Positions 40,390-52,200 of a DNA stretch of 64,000 nt are shown here, one piece after another. The stretch is taken from positions 15,209,482 through 15,273,481 of the forward strand of contig CP034976.1 of NCBI GenBank assembly GCA_004026145.2, given 5' to 3'. This DNA is from Takifugu bimaculatus (Eukaryota; Chordata; Actinopteri; Tetraodontiformes; Tetraodontidae). Each line of letters begins with the position of its first letter. Within the stretch, counting starts at the first letter, position 1. A program made the translations under genes and the position numbers. The notes below the pieces were generated by a model. It had not been told where the DNA came from. It worked only from the letters and a program-made list of their open reading frames with translations, and made no database searches.

Positions 40390-40936
40390 TTTCTACGTTT
40401 CGGTCTTTTTTCCCTCCTGTGTTTAGATTCAAAGCTGACGCTCAACTTGCTACATGACAACGCAGATTTAAACCAACGTTTGCATTCCAACTATTTAAGT
40501 ACTAGCACGCTAACATGTGGACTTTGTAGATATTACCGAAACACATAAATCCCATGTAACATTTCTTCTTGTTTAGATAACTGAATTAAACTTCCATGTG
40601 ACTTTCGTCATGCCTCACTACTATTTGCTTCCGGGTGGTGCGGCGGTCGTGAATTTATGTGGTGTATTGGCGCAACATCAGTGATTCATGCACATTCATC
40701 TAAATCTTTCCTTATGGATGCATCCGATATGTCTTTATATCAAAACCAAACATTTCTGCGTTTCCCTAGAAATTCAATATTTTAAAAATAAAAAAAAGAG
40801 GAGGACATGCGCTTCTACTTTACACTTTACGGTATTTCATCAGCGCCTGCATTCCTCCTTCCTCCTCGCTGGTCACGCTCTGACTGCTTACATTTTTTAC
40901 CTTGTTCCTGTTATTGATTTGGATCTGATGAGTAAA
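40390..40936. promoter_or_regulatory. Divergent POP1/RIDA promoter region
   Basis: Only 547 bp separate the POP1 start codon (minus strand) from the RIDA start codon (plus strand), so both promoters must lie here. An ETS-like CTTCCGGG element sits near 40628 in a short GC-rich patch; no clear TATA box was recognised. The same head-to-head pair exists in human. Confidence 0.7.
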
Positions 40937-42299
40937 ATGTCAGCAGTTATCAGGAGGATAATTAACACAACAAATGCTCCTGCTGCTATTGGTCCGTACA
41001 GGTGAGAATTCCAATACAAGTTCGACCAAAGGCACGGGAACCCAAAGTTGGGGTTGACTCAAACGTGCAGAAAAATGATGCAATGCAATTATCTTAAAGA
41101 ATCATAAACTATCGATGTTGGGCTTTTATAGTTTTACTAATTCTATTTAAACGGTTATGACACCGTGTTAAGCAGGTGAATGGGGACAAAATTAACCGAG
41201 TTAATACATGATTTTGGACCTGAATTGGACTTTGAACTTTGCACACTGGCTTTTTTTTCCTACACAAGCACCTTGCAGATTCAGTGTCTTTGCCCTAAAA
41301 TATGTTCGAGTTTACAGTAATTGTAACTATAATAACGAGAAAGGGTATTCAATAAATTAAGACATGCTTTCTGCTTACAGATTTTTTTTAAAAAATTTAA
41401 ACTATAATTCTATGCGCAAGATTAAAACCCACAATTTGAACTTGAACAGATGAACTGTGTTCCCTTTGTCTTCCAGCCAAGCTGTCTTGGTAGATCGGAC
41501 CATGTACATCTCAGGACAGCTGGGAATGGATCCTGCAAGTGGGCAGTTGGTGGGAGGTGGTGTCCAGGCTCAAACCAGACAGGTGGGTGTGTGGGGGGGG
41601 GGCAGTCATTATTAATTCAATTGCTTATTTCGTTCATTGTTCTGGGTGTGATATATCCACATTTGGAAATTCTTCGTGCAGGCCCTTGTGAATATGGGTG
41701 AAATCCTCAAGGCTGCTGGATGCGGGTATGACAATGGTAAAGAGACACCTCATAATCTGACCTGATCATTTTAAAGTTCCATCTCCCTAGTCAGCATTGT
41801 TATCGATTGTTTCCTGCAGTTGTCAAAGCCACAGTGCTGTTAGCCGACATGAATGACTTTAACGCCGTCAACGATGTTTACAAGCAGTGTAAGTGTCATT
41901 ATTTTTACATGCAGCCCAAATGAAACCTCCCTTCTTTTGACCTTAGATTTAATTTACTGTAATTCCGACCCCTGCCACTAGATGTCAGTGGACTCTCGTG
42001 TATGGATATACGTGTTGGATTTCTTTCGTCATGTTACGCTTTAGTAATACATTTCCATCATCATTGAATTTTCACCCATTTATACTCGTGAAATTTGCTG
42101 TTGTCTTTAGTCTTCACTGCAAACTTCCCAGCCAGAGCTGCCTACCAGGTCGCTGCTCTTCCCAGAGTAAGTGACGTGCCGATGTGCGAGTTTCCTCTGT
42201 TGCTGTGCACTGAAATGCATGTTTTGTTTTTCCTTTCAGGGTGGTTTAGTGGAGATTGAAGCTATTGCTGCACTGGGACCTCTGGCCAATGCGCTATAA
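40937..42299 (+). CDS. rida: 2-iminobutanoate/2-iminopropanoate deaminase (RidA/UK114 family)
   Basis: Six exons join in frame to 136 residues (human 137): 40937-41001, 41477-41582, 41682-41736, 41820-41888, 42111-42166 and 42240-42299. I chose the ATG at 40937 (MSAVIRR) because it aligns with the human start MSSLIRR; an in-frame ATG at 40928 would add three residues. The protein is a small trimeric enzyme that hydrolyses reactive enamine/imine intermediates released by PLP-dependent dehydratases. It conserves the IGPYSQAV region across exons 1/2, ISGQLGMDP, and the family signature PARAAYQVAALPRGGLVEIE, which contains the substrate-binding Arg. An AATAAA overlaps the end of the gene at 42300-42305. 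It is head to head with POP1 and convergent with ERICH5. Confidence 0.96.
41971..41990 (+). promoter_or_regulatory. Weaker CTCF-like motif in RIDA intron 4
   Basis: GCCACTAGATGTCAG resembles the CTCF core, with T in place of the usual G at one informative position. It is a weak candidate. Confidence 0.3.
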
Positions 42300-42937
42300 A
42301 ATAAAAATAAAAATCTGAACTTAAAATTCTGAAGGTCTCTATTCAATAATTGAATGAAAGAAGGATGGAATGCTCAGGCTATAATGGAGTCTTTAATAAC
42401 AAGATTAAATCTTTTATTCTGTACACTACGTTAGAGCACACTTTAAGAAAATGAAGAATCATGAAGTAGAAAAGAAAAAAGCAAATATCAGTACAGGTTT
42501 AGTTCCCATCATCCGTCACAATATTTAAAAAACAGGTTGGAGGATTACCAGTAAATAAAACCTCTGCGGGAGATCTCGTGCTACACATGTATATGCAATA
42601 CATTCAACATATACTAGTGTTTGCAGGCACATCATGTCTCCGGTTTCAGGCTTTTATGGATGTGCCAGCTGTGCTGCAGCTGCACAATTGGGCCTCATGG
42701 TGGAAAATAACCCGTCACACTATATCAATACTGAGATTAACGTGGAAATGACTCGGGATTCATAATGTGGCTCTTGCTGCCCACATGTGTCTCAATAAAC
42801 CCAAATACATTATCTTCACTAAGTGATTTTCAAAATAAGTAAGTACTAATAAGTATCACTCCAGACTAAACTCTGGCATCTTTTACGATCAATGAAATGA
42901 AAGGTGTGAAAGTCTTATTTACAAAGTAGATGATGAT

Positions 42938-42957
42938 GGGGGGGGGGGGGGGGGGGG
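42938..42957. repeat. poly-G tract, 20 G
   Basis: An uninterrupted run of 20 G following GATGAT, in the RIDA-ERICH5 interval. Confidence 0.95.
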
Positions 42958-43513
42958 TCCTGATTTTCTTACAGTTATGTCATTAAGGCCTCATTAATGG
43001 ATCATAGCGTAAATAAGCTTCACTCTATTTTTCCTTGAGTTGTTTTACAGCTGGGAGCTCTGGGAATCTTTGGTTATTGTTGGATTTATTCCTTCTGTAA
43101 CAAGAAAAGAAAAAGAGTGTTTAGAATGCATTCTGATTATTAAAGGATTGACAAATATTTACTATAGTCTATACTTACCTGTTATCATTAATAACCATTT
43201 TTGACACATGTGCTGTTGTCCCTTATTAGCCTAAACAATGTATGAATTATCTTTATTTTATGGTTATTAATATTGTTTATGACATTTACTGTATTGATTG
43301 TTATCTGTACCATATTAGAATTGTCATTGGGTACAAAAAGTAAACATTACTTAAAATTAATTTTAAACTTTAGTGATTAATTAATGGATGGGAGTGTTTT
43401 AATAGTCACATGTTTGAATAAATAATAAGGCATTAAAGTCTTTACAGTATTTTTTTTTTCTTACCTTCTTAATCCATTTTGGCTTTGTCACTTAGCTCCA
43501 GTGCAGATCCCAC

Positions 43514-43562
43514 TACACACACAGACACACACAGACACACACACAGACACACACACACACAC
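43514..43562. repeat. Interrupted (CA)n/(CAGA) microsatellite
   Basis: ACACACAG units degenerate into pure CA. The tract is non-coding. Confidence 0.85.
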
Positions 43563-44177
43563 AGGTCAACTGTTTTTTCTGAACCGGGTCACTAGTAATT
43601 CACCTGCGTGGTCGCTGAAATAAAGGCACACGTGCACACTCTGCCAAGCCTCCAGCAAAAAGGCTCATAAAAGTTATGCAAGAATTTAACACATGCTGCC
43701 TGGAGGGACTCCAGACAAGAACAACATGTTCTCTGAGAGCTGAGCAGCTTGGCCAGATTGTCCCGAGAGGCTCCGGTTGTGTCACTACCAACCAGTGACC
43801 AGTGAATACACAACGAACGAGTTAATATGCTCAATATGCTCCGAAAATCTGTGTACACTCCATGAATGGGAGATTTCCACCACATAATTGTTGTGGTAAA
43901 GGAGGGCATCATTTTTCCCCCAGGTTATAGAGCCTTTACATTGTCCCTGTAACTGGGAGCAGCAGGCTGTGATTATTCTGCTGTCATTTCCCAATGAACG
44001 AGAGCTGTCGTGCAATCGTTTCCCAGCCACTCGTGATCTTTCGTTATATTCTATTACACCGTCAGCTGCCACCGATCACAGCAGCGTACAAAGGAGGTCT
44101 ATTTAGGAAGAGTGGCTGAACAGTTTGGGGGTTTTGTCTGAATGTGTTGGCTATCTGCTCTGTTACCATTGAGCGGA

Positions 44178-44332
44178 GGTGTCCAAACCCAGTCCCGACG
44201 GATAATCCAGCCGGGTTTTCTGTCCTACCAGGCAGAAAATTGCATTCCTGATTGAAAGTGGGATCCCAGGTAAAGGGGTCTGGCTGGCAGGACAGAAAAC
44301 CAGGCTGGATCAGGGCTGGGTCTGGACATCCC
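44178..44332. mobile_element. Foldback (MITE-like) element with 53-58 bp inverted arms
   Basis: The arm at 44178-44235 is the imperfect reverse complement of 44280-44332. The match runs through GTTTTCTGTCCT and the outer TGTCC-A-ACCCAG, with only a few mismatches and one small gap. The loop is 44 nt. The outer GGTGTCCAAACCC end resembles termini of small hAT-type elements common in fish, but I could not confirm a target-site duplication or a family. Confidence 0.6.
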
Positions 44333-44631
44333 TGAAAGTTGGAATGGGTGGTTGGATTAATCCCCAGCCAATGTTCACATGCTTGTTTGCACGTGATCTT
44401 TCTTCAGCAGTGATGTTTGGAAGTCTGACAGTCGCTGGGTGGAAATACTTCTGTCAGAATTTGCCCTTCGTGCTTTATCAGGCAGGTAAAATCTGTTGTG
44501 AGTCCTCAGCGTCAAATTGAACATGACAGCCGTGGCCTCAGGATTGTTCATCGATGGAGGGGGAGGGGCATCCGACGGCTGCTAAAATGCGACTTTAATG
44601 AGTCACCTGGGCGGCGTCATTTCAGCTGGGC

Positions 44632-44637
44632 TTTATT
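44632..44637 (-). other. ERICH5 polyadenylation signal
   Basis: AATAAA on the minus strand begins 16 bases after the ERICH5 stop codon. This supports 44654 as the true end of the coding region. Confidence 0.5.
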
Positions 44638-44653
44638 TAGCTACTCAAAATAT

Positions 44654-47600
44654 TTACAACAATATGACCGTGCTGGGTTTCATACCTGCAGGTTCTGAAG
44701 AGGTGGACTCGTCCGTGGGAGCCTCTGCCAGGGGCGTGCTGACTACCGTCTCTGCTTCTTCAGGTCTAGATGCTGGAAACTCTTCCTCCTGATCCGGTGT
44801 GGCGACGGGAAGTCTGTCCTTGGGGGCTGGAGCACGGGTGGGTTCTGTTGGGCTGGATGCCTCCACTGCTGTTCCCTCCTCCTCAGCGAGCGGATGGTGG
44901 CCTTGGGTCGTACCGGTGGGGGGAGGTGATGGAGGCAGCTGTGGAATGGTTGCTAAAGCGATCTCTGGATCTATTACCAGGTCCAGACATTCGACGGGCA
45001 TCGCTTCCATCGTTGTTGTCGCCGCTTGTGCATCCGGTGCCACAGCCACATCTGGTGCCACAGCCACATCCGGTGCCACAGCCACATCTGGTGCCACAGC
45101 CACATCTGGTGCCAGATCCAGAGTCGCCGCTGCATCTTCACATGCAGCTACAACCTCACCCGATACCGATTCTACGGCAGCTTCCTCTGTTAAAGGTTCT
45201 GCAGCTTCAGCTGGGACTGGAGTGACACCCAGAACCTCATTTCCAGTTGTAGTTTCACTTGGTGGGACTGGTTCTACTGGTTCTACTGGTTCTGCAGTCT
45301 TGTGTATCACTGATTCTGTACCTTCATTTGGTGAAGGTCCTGAAGTCTCCAGTGGCGTTGGTTCTGCAGGCTCATTCAGTTCGGGTTCTGTTTCCTCAGT
45401 TGTTATTTGCCCTGCATCCTCTGTTGAAGATGGTTCTATATCATCACATGGTTCTGGTCCCGAGGCCTCATTTGACAATACTGGTTCTATGGTCTCACTT
45501 AATGGTGGGTTTACATCTTCACTTGGTTCGGGTCCTTCGGTCTCTATTGTTGCTTGCTCTGCCTCACGAGTTGGTGCAGATTCTGCTGTCTCAGTTGTTG
45601 TTGGACCTCTGTCCTCACTTGGGGTTGGTTCTGTGTTGTCACATGGTACTGGTCCTGCAGATTTACTTGATACTGGTTCTATGGGCTCACCTAATGGTAG
45701 TGCTGCTTCCTCACTAGGTTCTGGTCCTTTGCAGTCAATTGATTGCTTGTTCTGTATCACGATTCAGGAGACGGTTCCATTGACTCAATTGTTGGTCCTC
45801 TGTCCTCGCTTGGAGCTGGGTCGGTCTTGTCACTTGACTCTGGTCCAACAGCCTCATTTGGTACTGGTCCTGCAGACTCACTTGATGCCATTTCTGTGGT
45901 TTCACTTACTGGTAGTCCTGCTTCATCACTTGGTCCAGATTCTGTCTGTATAATTGGTGCTTGTTCTGGATTATCACCTGGTACTGGTTCTGTGGGCTCA
46001 GCAGTTTCAAGGTCTGTGGGCTCGCTGGGTGCTGGCTCTGTGGGCGCAGTCGGTGCTTGTTCAGCTTCCTCATCGGGTACTGGTTCTGTGGGCTCAGCAG
46101 TTGCAAGGTCTGTGGTCTCACTTGACCCTGGCTCAGTGGGCTCAGTTGTTCCTGGTTCCGTGGGCCCGCTCAGGACTGGCTCTGTGGACTTAGTTGTTCC
46201 TGGTCCGGCAGCTTGGTCAGATGTTACCACTGCTGCCTCTTCCTCAACAATTAAAGCCTCCAATGGTTCAGAACCGGCGGTTTCAGCAGAACCAATGGTA
46301 ACTTCTGGAGCCGTCTCGGCAGAAACTTCCTCCACCAAAGCCACAGTCTCTGTCAGCATAGCTACAAACTCCGGTTCCTTCTGTGTGGCCTCATTCAAGG
46401 GTTGGTCGATGGAAGCGTCCTCTAGTGGGGTCTCTATGGGACCAGCATCTTCCTGGGGGAGGGTCTCCACAGCCTCTTCAGAAGCCTCAAGTTCAGCACA
46501 GATTTCAGCTGGATCAACAGGGGCAACATCTTCCATCCAAGGATCTTTGTCTTCATGGAAACAGAGATCCTCCTGGGCCTCCGTGGCTAATAATACATCC
46601 TGCGTTTCATTATCAGTCACTGGTTGGAGATCTTCTGGTAAGGCAGTCTGAACGGGCAACTGCAGCTGGTCCTCGATGGTTTGGGCCTCTTCAGCAAGGA
46701 GGCCATTTCTGACCGCTGTCAAAAAAAAAAAGGGACGAAAAGAGGATCTTATTTAGGATTCTCAGCTGTAGAACAGTTATCAGTGACTCAGCAGTGACCA
46801 ACAAGATCACAATGGAGCCGGTCAAATCTGGGCAGAGCAAGGAGAGCATGGGTTTCACCGCTTTATCACACAATCCTGATGTTTGGCTCTGCTTTGACCA
46901 TCGAACAATCGTGACTCCGTCAGGAAAGAAACAGGCGAGTGAGCCAAGCAGAATGCGTGCGGCACAAAATATCCTCTTCATTTCCTCAGCTGAAAATCAG
47001 ATTCTTTGGAGCCGCTTGTTCTTCAAAGCCTTGAGGACATTCGAGCCACTTTCAAGGAAAATAAAACCCATGTGACTATGCGTGTGCTTTCCTTTCTAAC
47101 AATCCCCGACCCCTGAAGCCATCAGGTCTCAGTTGAGAAGTAAACTGCAACATGCATTTTTTAAATGGATCCCAACAGTCCGACAAAAGAATTTTAATTT
47201 TGATTTCTTTTTTATTTTCCATTAAAACTGTTGTCACAGCTAAGGGCTTTGGCAAAGGCGTTTTATTCAAATCAAACCAAAGATGCGTGATCGGATTGGA
47301 CTCTGCAGCTTCCTGGTTTTACTTGTCTGTCAGTGTTGGTAGAAAGATTTGGGAGTGATGGGTGGAAGGGAATGTGATGGCCGGGCAGCTGAAAGTCAGC
47401 CAGGAAAAGAACATGTGAATATGAAAAGTGAGTTTTGGGGAACGCAGCCATGCAGACTGGTCATTGAGGAGGTTCTGATCCAGATCCTCTTGCCACCTTT
47501 AACACATGACAACCCGGCATGAATCCTATTCAAACACAGCCCAACTCTTGGTCTTTAAGCTGCTTTTTAAGCCAACGTTTCACAGGGAACACAAAGCTCC

Positions 47601-48611
47601 ACCACCACTGATGACAAGGGCAGATTTCTTGTTTGGATGAACATGGAGACATCCTCCCCAGGCATGGATGACTCTTATGTCAACACGATAGCAGCCAAAG
47701 ATTACAGAGGTCCCAGTCAAAACACTGCCACTGCTGGTGAGGAGGGGGTTTAAACCTCCACCCATCCAGCCACACAGCCTGTAACGGGAACATACTGTAC
47801 AGACGAGTATGCCCAGTATGACATAGCCAAGTCTCGTGAGTGGGACAATCGTGGTCTGTCTCTGTCCTTTTGAAGGGCCTCTGCCAATAAGACACAAGGA
47901 CAACACACAGAGTGGACCCGAGGTCGTTTCAGAGCTTGAGCAGGTTGAAAGACCATACGTCCTCTTACGTCCTTTTACACAAAGCTGTAAACATTGTGCT
48001 GCGCTGCCTGACACACTGCTGTTTACCGAATTAATGGGGAGCACACATAGTAAGTAAAGAAGCAAAGAAAGCTGAAATCACCTCACGCCATTCTGAGGCA
48101 CGGCGAGAACTTCAGAGTCATTAAATCGGCGGCAGCAAACAAACAGGTTAGGTTGCAACTCTCGCTCCAGGCTACTGTTGGGTAACAAGCTAATTCCCAG
48201 CATGTGTAAACCTTTAGGGGACCTTGATGTGAACAGAGACAGGATCCCACCAGTCAGAGAGGCAGTAAACACTATCTCGGTATATTCTGAATGGACAGAC
48301 AGGATGGGCTAAAAACAGCAACCGCTCTGAGGAGAAGTAGGGAACATAAATAATTCTGCTCTTGAAGCCCTTTGGTACACTGTAGAGTGAGAAAGCACAC
48401 GGTGTACCGGAACAACTCTCACACGCATCAGCAAGACCAGGCACGGTGCACGTATCTGTGCAAGCCATGATTCCTGCTCACCAGCACAAGAAAGACACTT
48501 CAAAGATCAACAGGACTGCTCACCCTGTGTGTCTCCATTGCTCTCTTCTGGCTTTGTGCCTGGTCTTTTCTCCTGTTCTACGGTCTGTGCGCTGGATGAG
48601 GAGCAGCCCAT
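44654..48611 (-). CDS. erich5: Glutamate-rich protein 5 (ERICH5/C8orf47), repeat-expanded, frame break inside
   Basis: Exon 1 (48524-48611) starts MGCSSSS, matching human ERICH5 (MGCSSS); Gly2 and Cys3 suggest N-myristoylation and palmitoylation. A donor GTGAGC leads to the large exon 2 (46715-44654), entered in the correct phase after a T-rich acceptor. Exon 2 encodes long Glu/Pro/Thr/Ser-rich degenerate repeats (EPxPSE, EPTEPV) and an 18-bp tandem repeat giving PDVAVA. The total is roughly 715 codons, about twice human (374). The frame is open from 46715 to a TGA at 45759-45757 and then continues in another frame with the same repeat style to 44654, so one or two small indels lie near 45745-45780. 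Function is unknown. Identification rests on the N-terminus, composition and synteny between RIDA and the matrilin. Confidence 0.85.
45031..45114. repeat. 18-bp tandem repeat inside ERICH5 (PDVAVA units)
   Basis: About 4.7 copies of an 18-bp unit (plus strand GGTGCCACAGCCACATCT with single-base variants). It encodes repeated PDVAVA on the minus strand. The copies are nearly identical, pointing to recent expansion. Confidence 0.93.
46716..48523. other. ERICH5 intron 1
   Basis: A 1.8-kb intron. No additional exon was recognised. The open frames at 47580-48065 and elsewhere lack splice support or family resemblance. Confidence 0.6.
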
Positions 48612-49203
48612 GTTTGGGTACAAAGATAAGAGATGCTTCAAGGAATAAAGACTTAGCGAATATAAGTGAGCTTTACTATCAAAACAGAGACCGCGTCCTT
48701 TAGCCCCTAAGAGTCCTTCATCGTCTCCTCCGGCATCTTTGTTTATGCATCGCGTGCTGCCCTCTTGTCCAACATCTGCCTGAGTGAAGCAGCAGAGACT
48801 CTTCTGCTGGATGTTCCCAACTTACACTCACATGGTTTAGAGGAGGAGGAGGAGGAGGAGGAGAAAATGTGCACATGATGTAAGAGGAGGAATCCACCTG
48901 CTGGCAAAAGTTAGTGTGGCACAGGCACAGTATCATCCTCGGTTTATTGTGGGGATGCTTGTGAATCAGCTTAAATTAAACAACTGGAGACCAACTCTGT
49001 CAAATGTAAAAATATTTATTTTTCAGACACCTGCACACTTATTTTTTAGCCTCACAAAGAAACTGACAAACAGCCATTATGTTGTGTACAAAAGGATATT
49101 AATAACTTAAGTAGAAATTACATATTTGCATATATTTCAGTGTAGGTGTAGAGCGGGATTACAGGGTTCCTTGAAGGCATCGGTGGGGGCTGGGGGGGTC
49201 TCT
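48612..49203. other. ERICH5 promoter / matrilin 3' end
   Basis: Only 592 bp separate the ERICH5 start codon from the matrilin stop codon upstream on the same strand. It must hold the short matrilin 3' UTR and the ERICH5 promoter. A GAG trinucleotide run lies at 48840-48862. No RPL30 exon, which lies here in human, is present. Confidence 0.6.
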
Positions 49204-49207
49204 TTAT
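49202..49207 (-). other. Matrilin polyadenylation signal overlapping the stop codon
   Basis: On the minus strand the stop TAA is embedded in AATAAA (AAATAAAG). If this hexamer is used, the 3' UTR is only a few tens of bases; other signals may exist further downstream. Confidence 0.4.
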
Positions 49208-52200
49208 TTCAGCGCAGCTTTGCTCTCAAGTGCCTGCAGCCTCGATGCCACGGCTTCAAGTGTGCATGTTAAGGACAGTTGCAAATCACAACCAAAAACT
49301 TCAACAGGGATAAATGGAATTTTCTGCATCATTTTTTAGTGAAAGTTGCATCATGTGTTGCTCAGTTGTTTGCAAAAATATATTTAGATTTATTTCAATT
49401 CCTGTGATAGAAACCATCTGAAACTAAAAAGAGAAAAACATCTCTAAAAGGATATTGCTCTGCACCAGGATGTTCAGCTTCTCGGTCACCTGATTTTGAA
49501 ACAGTATCATATTCTCACATTGGCACATGCTTTCATCTGACGGTTTGTCTGCAGAGAAACAAATGATAAGTGGGAATTTCTTCCTCTTCTATCTATTGTA
49601 ATCTTTTCTTGATAGCAGCAGGTGGCAGTGAAGCACCAGTTACAGTTACTGGGCAGGCAGGGCAGGAGCCTGAAATATTAGTTTGGGACATTTTTAAAGC
49701 TAACCAATAACGCACCTGTACACATCCTGGACTTTAGCTTTTTTGTAATTTCTCCCATATCTTGGAAATCTTCGGCGTAATAGAGATGCTTCTCATCAGG
49801 CTCTGAAGCTATTTCTCTCAGCTCCTGCTCGATGGCTTTGCCCACGCCCACAGCGTAGATCGTGACCCCTAAAAACGGCAGAAAACAACATGACAGAAAT
49901 CCAATGATTCCAATGAAATATGGAAATAAAGTAGGAATACCAGATTTCTTGGCCTTATTTGCCCACTCAGACACGTCATCCTGTGACCTCCCATCGGTAA
50001 ACACGATACCGACATGGGGGACGTTGGGCCGGGCCCCCTCTTTAGCAGAAAAGCTAAACTGAAACATGTGACGCAGAGCGGAGCCCGTCATGGAGCCCCT
50101 CCCCATGTACTGCATCCGTGACACGGCCTGCCTGATGCTCTGAGCTGAGGTGTGCTGCCTCAAGGTGAACTCCGTGCGCACCTTGGTGGAGTACTGCAGG
50201 AGGCCAACGTGCGAGCCCGTCTGGGATACGTTCAGGGACTCCACAATACTGATGACAAAGTGCTTGACCAGCTCAAAGTTGGCAGGGCCCATGCTCTTGG
50301 AGCCATCGATCACGAAGACCAGATCCATGATTCCGTCCCCACACGCCGCCTCTGCAGGAAGCATCAGCGCAAGTTGTGAATTCTCAATTCAGTTTAAATG
50401 GAAAAAGGATTGTGATGAATTTGTACACTTTTCCTTGCTGTCAGGAGCAAGTATGCACCCAGTATGTGTCCTAAATTCCAAAGCATGCCTCCATTGTGGT
50501 TACCACAGCAACCAGTGTGACTAAAGTCTCACATTTGGAACACCGGATCTGATTAGTTTTGAATATCTGGGGGTTTTCCAGTCCTAAAGATAGGATTTAA
50601 TGAACTAATCAGATGACCTTGAAGCACGTATGTAGTAAAACAGAAGTTAAGACATACCTCTGCAGCTCTTCCCATCTTCTGCCAAAACGAATCCCTCGGA
50701 GCATCTGCACACGTAGGAGTCAGTGGTGCCGATGCACTGGTGCTGACAGCCGTGCGCGAGCGTCAGACACACATCCAGACCTGCAAGGAAACACAGATTA
50801 CTGTGTTTTTCTCTTGAGACGCTTTTCATCGATGAGAGAAGCTGTCGAATTAACGCACGAGCACAAACTCGTATCATTATCAGAGAGATAGCAGCGTGAA
50901 GATCCCCTTAATCCACGAAGCTGAATTTCCAGCGACAGCGAGGATTAAAGATGACCCCACAACTGATGTAACACGTAAACACTGCAGGAGACAGAAATAG
51001 TCCAGCAACATGCACTTCTTCTCAGAAATGTCTTTAAGTAGGAACACTTTGTCTTCTCCCTCCCATCTGATAGAGGACACGTCCTCCATGGTGAGGAGGC
51101 CGGTCAGACTCACTCTGACATGTTCTTCCGTCAGGTCGGAGGGTGAATCCGGCTCTGCATCGACACACACACGAATCTTCTGTGCTTGTAAAGTCCTGCT
51201 CGCAGCCATGATTCCCATCAGCGCAAGGATCCACCTCTGCAGATTAAAAAAAAAAACCACTGAGATGACAAACACAGCAGGCAACATCTGGTCATGGGAC
51301 TGAGAACCTGGGAGAGTTACTCTTGCATGTTTTCCCATCAGGCCTGAGTACGAAGCCCGTCCTGCATTTACACACACAGGAGCCTTCGGTGTTCACAAAC
51401 TCCTGTTCACAGCCGTGAGCCCCGTCGGCACAGTGATTGGTCTCTGGAGGGACGAGTTGAAATAAAAACAGAAAGGTGAAGTTCTGTGGGGATGACGACA
51501 CTTGTGGGAAGGACCAACACTCACTGATGCAGGTCTTTCCGTCCAGGTTGAGGACGTAGCCCCTCTTACACCTGCAGATGTAGGACTCCTGGGTGCTGAA
51601 ACAGTCGTGTTGACAGCCGTGGTCTCCCAGGTCGCAGAAGTCTATTTCTAATAAAGAGGAATATTATTGCCACGGTAACCGGTACTACTCCTGCCTTTAA
51701 TGCACTCAGTTGAAGGTGTGGACGTGTGAAGCAAAGACGGGGAGGATCAAGAGGAGATGTGAGTTCCAGCAACTGCCCCTATGATTGCAAAAGCAAACTT
51801 CCTCCAGGAAATCTACCCCAGCTGTTAAGATCAAGCAGAGGAACTGAAAGGGACATTTTCCAACTGTGGGTGGACTGACGTCACTGGCAGAAGAACATGC
51901 TCTTATTTCATTTGATTTCAGTCACATGACTGCCTGAAGTTAGCCCTGCAATGTGGCCGTCCATCGTGCACCTAAATGCATCATCATTAATCATCCTCCC
52001 TGTAGTTACACTGAAGTCCATCACCGGTTTGACTGGACCTATTGACAGACATACTAAACTGTAAAGAGATGATGAAGACACTTATCAGCATAAAGAGGTT
52101 AACAAAGGTGATTACTGCTGCACGTCCTCAGGTCCAGGTTGAGCTGGTATCCTGGTCGGCAGCGACATTTATAGCCATCAGCCAGGCTGGCGCAGAAATG

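Larger units (their letters stand above)
42300..44653. other. RIDA-ERICH5 intergenic region
   Basis: No gene was recognised in these 2.35 kb between two convergent genes. It holds a G20 run, a CA-rich tract near 43514-43562 and a foldback element at 44178-44332. The open frames near 43592-44072 do not resemble any family I know. Confidence 0.6.

Noticed and set aside
43592..44072. Possible third ERICH5 exon downstream of a GTATGA donor at 44685
   Set aside because: The frame already ends at 44654 with AATAAA 16 bases later, and no convincing acceptor/exon was found.
44799..46651. Two long plus-strand open frames (384 and 302 codons) opposite ERICH5
   Set aside because: They are the complement of the Glu/Pro repeat codons; the Ser/Gly/Val-rich translation has no family resemblance, no splice context and no start support.
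49869..49940. Treating the open 72-bp segment as coding sequence of vWA2
   Set aside because: Both ends have GT-AG signals with a pyrimidine tract, and vWA domains have no insertion between KAKKSG and VTIYAVG.
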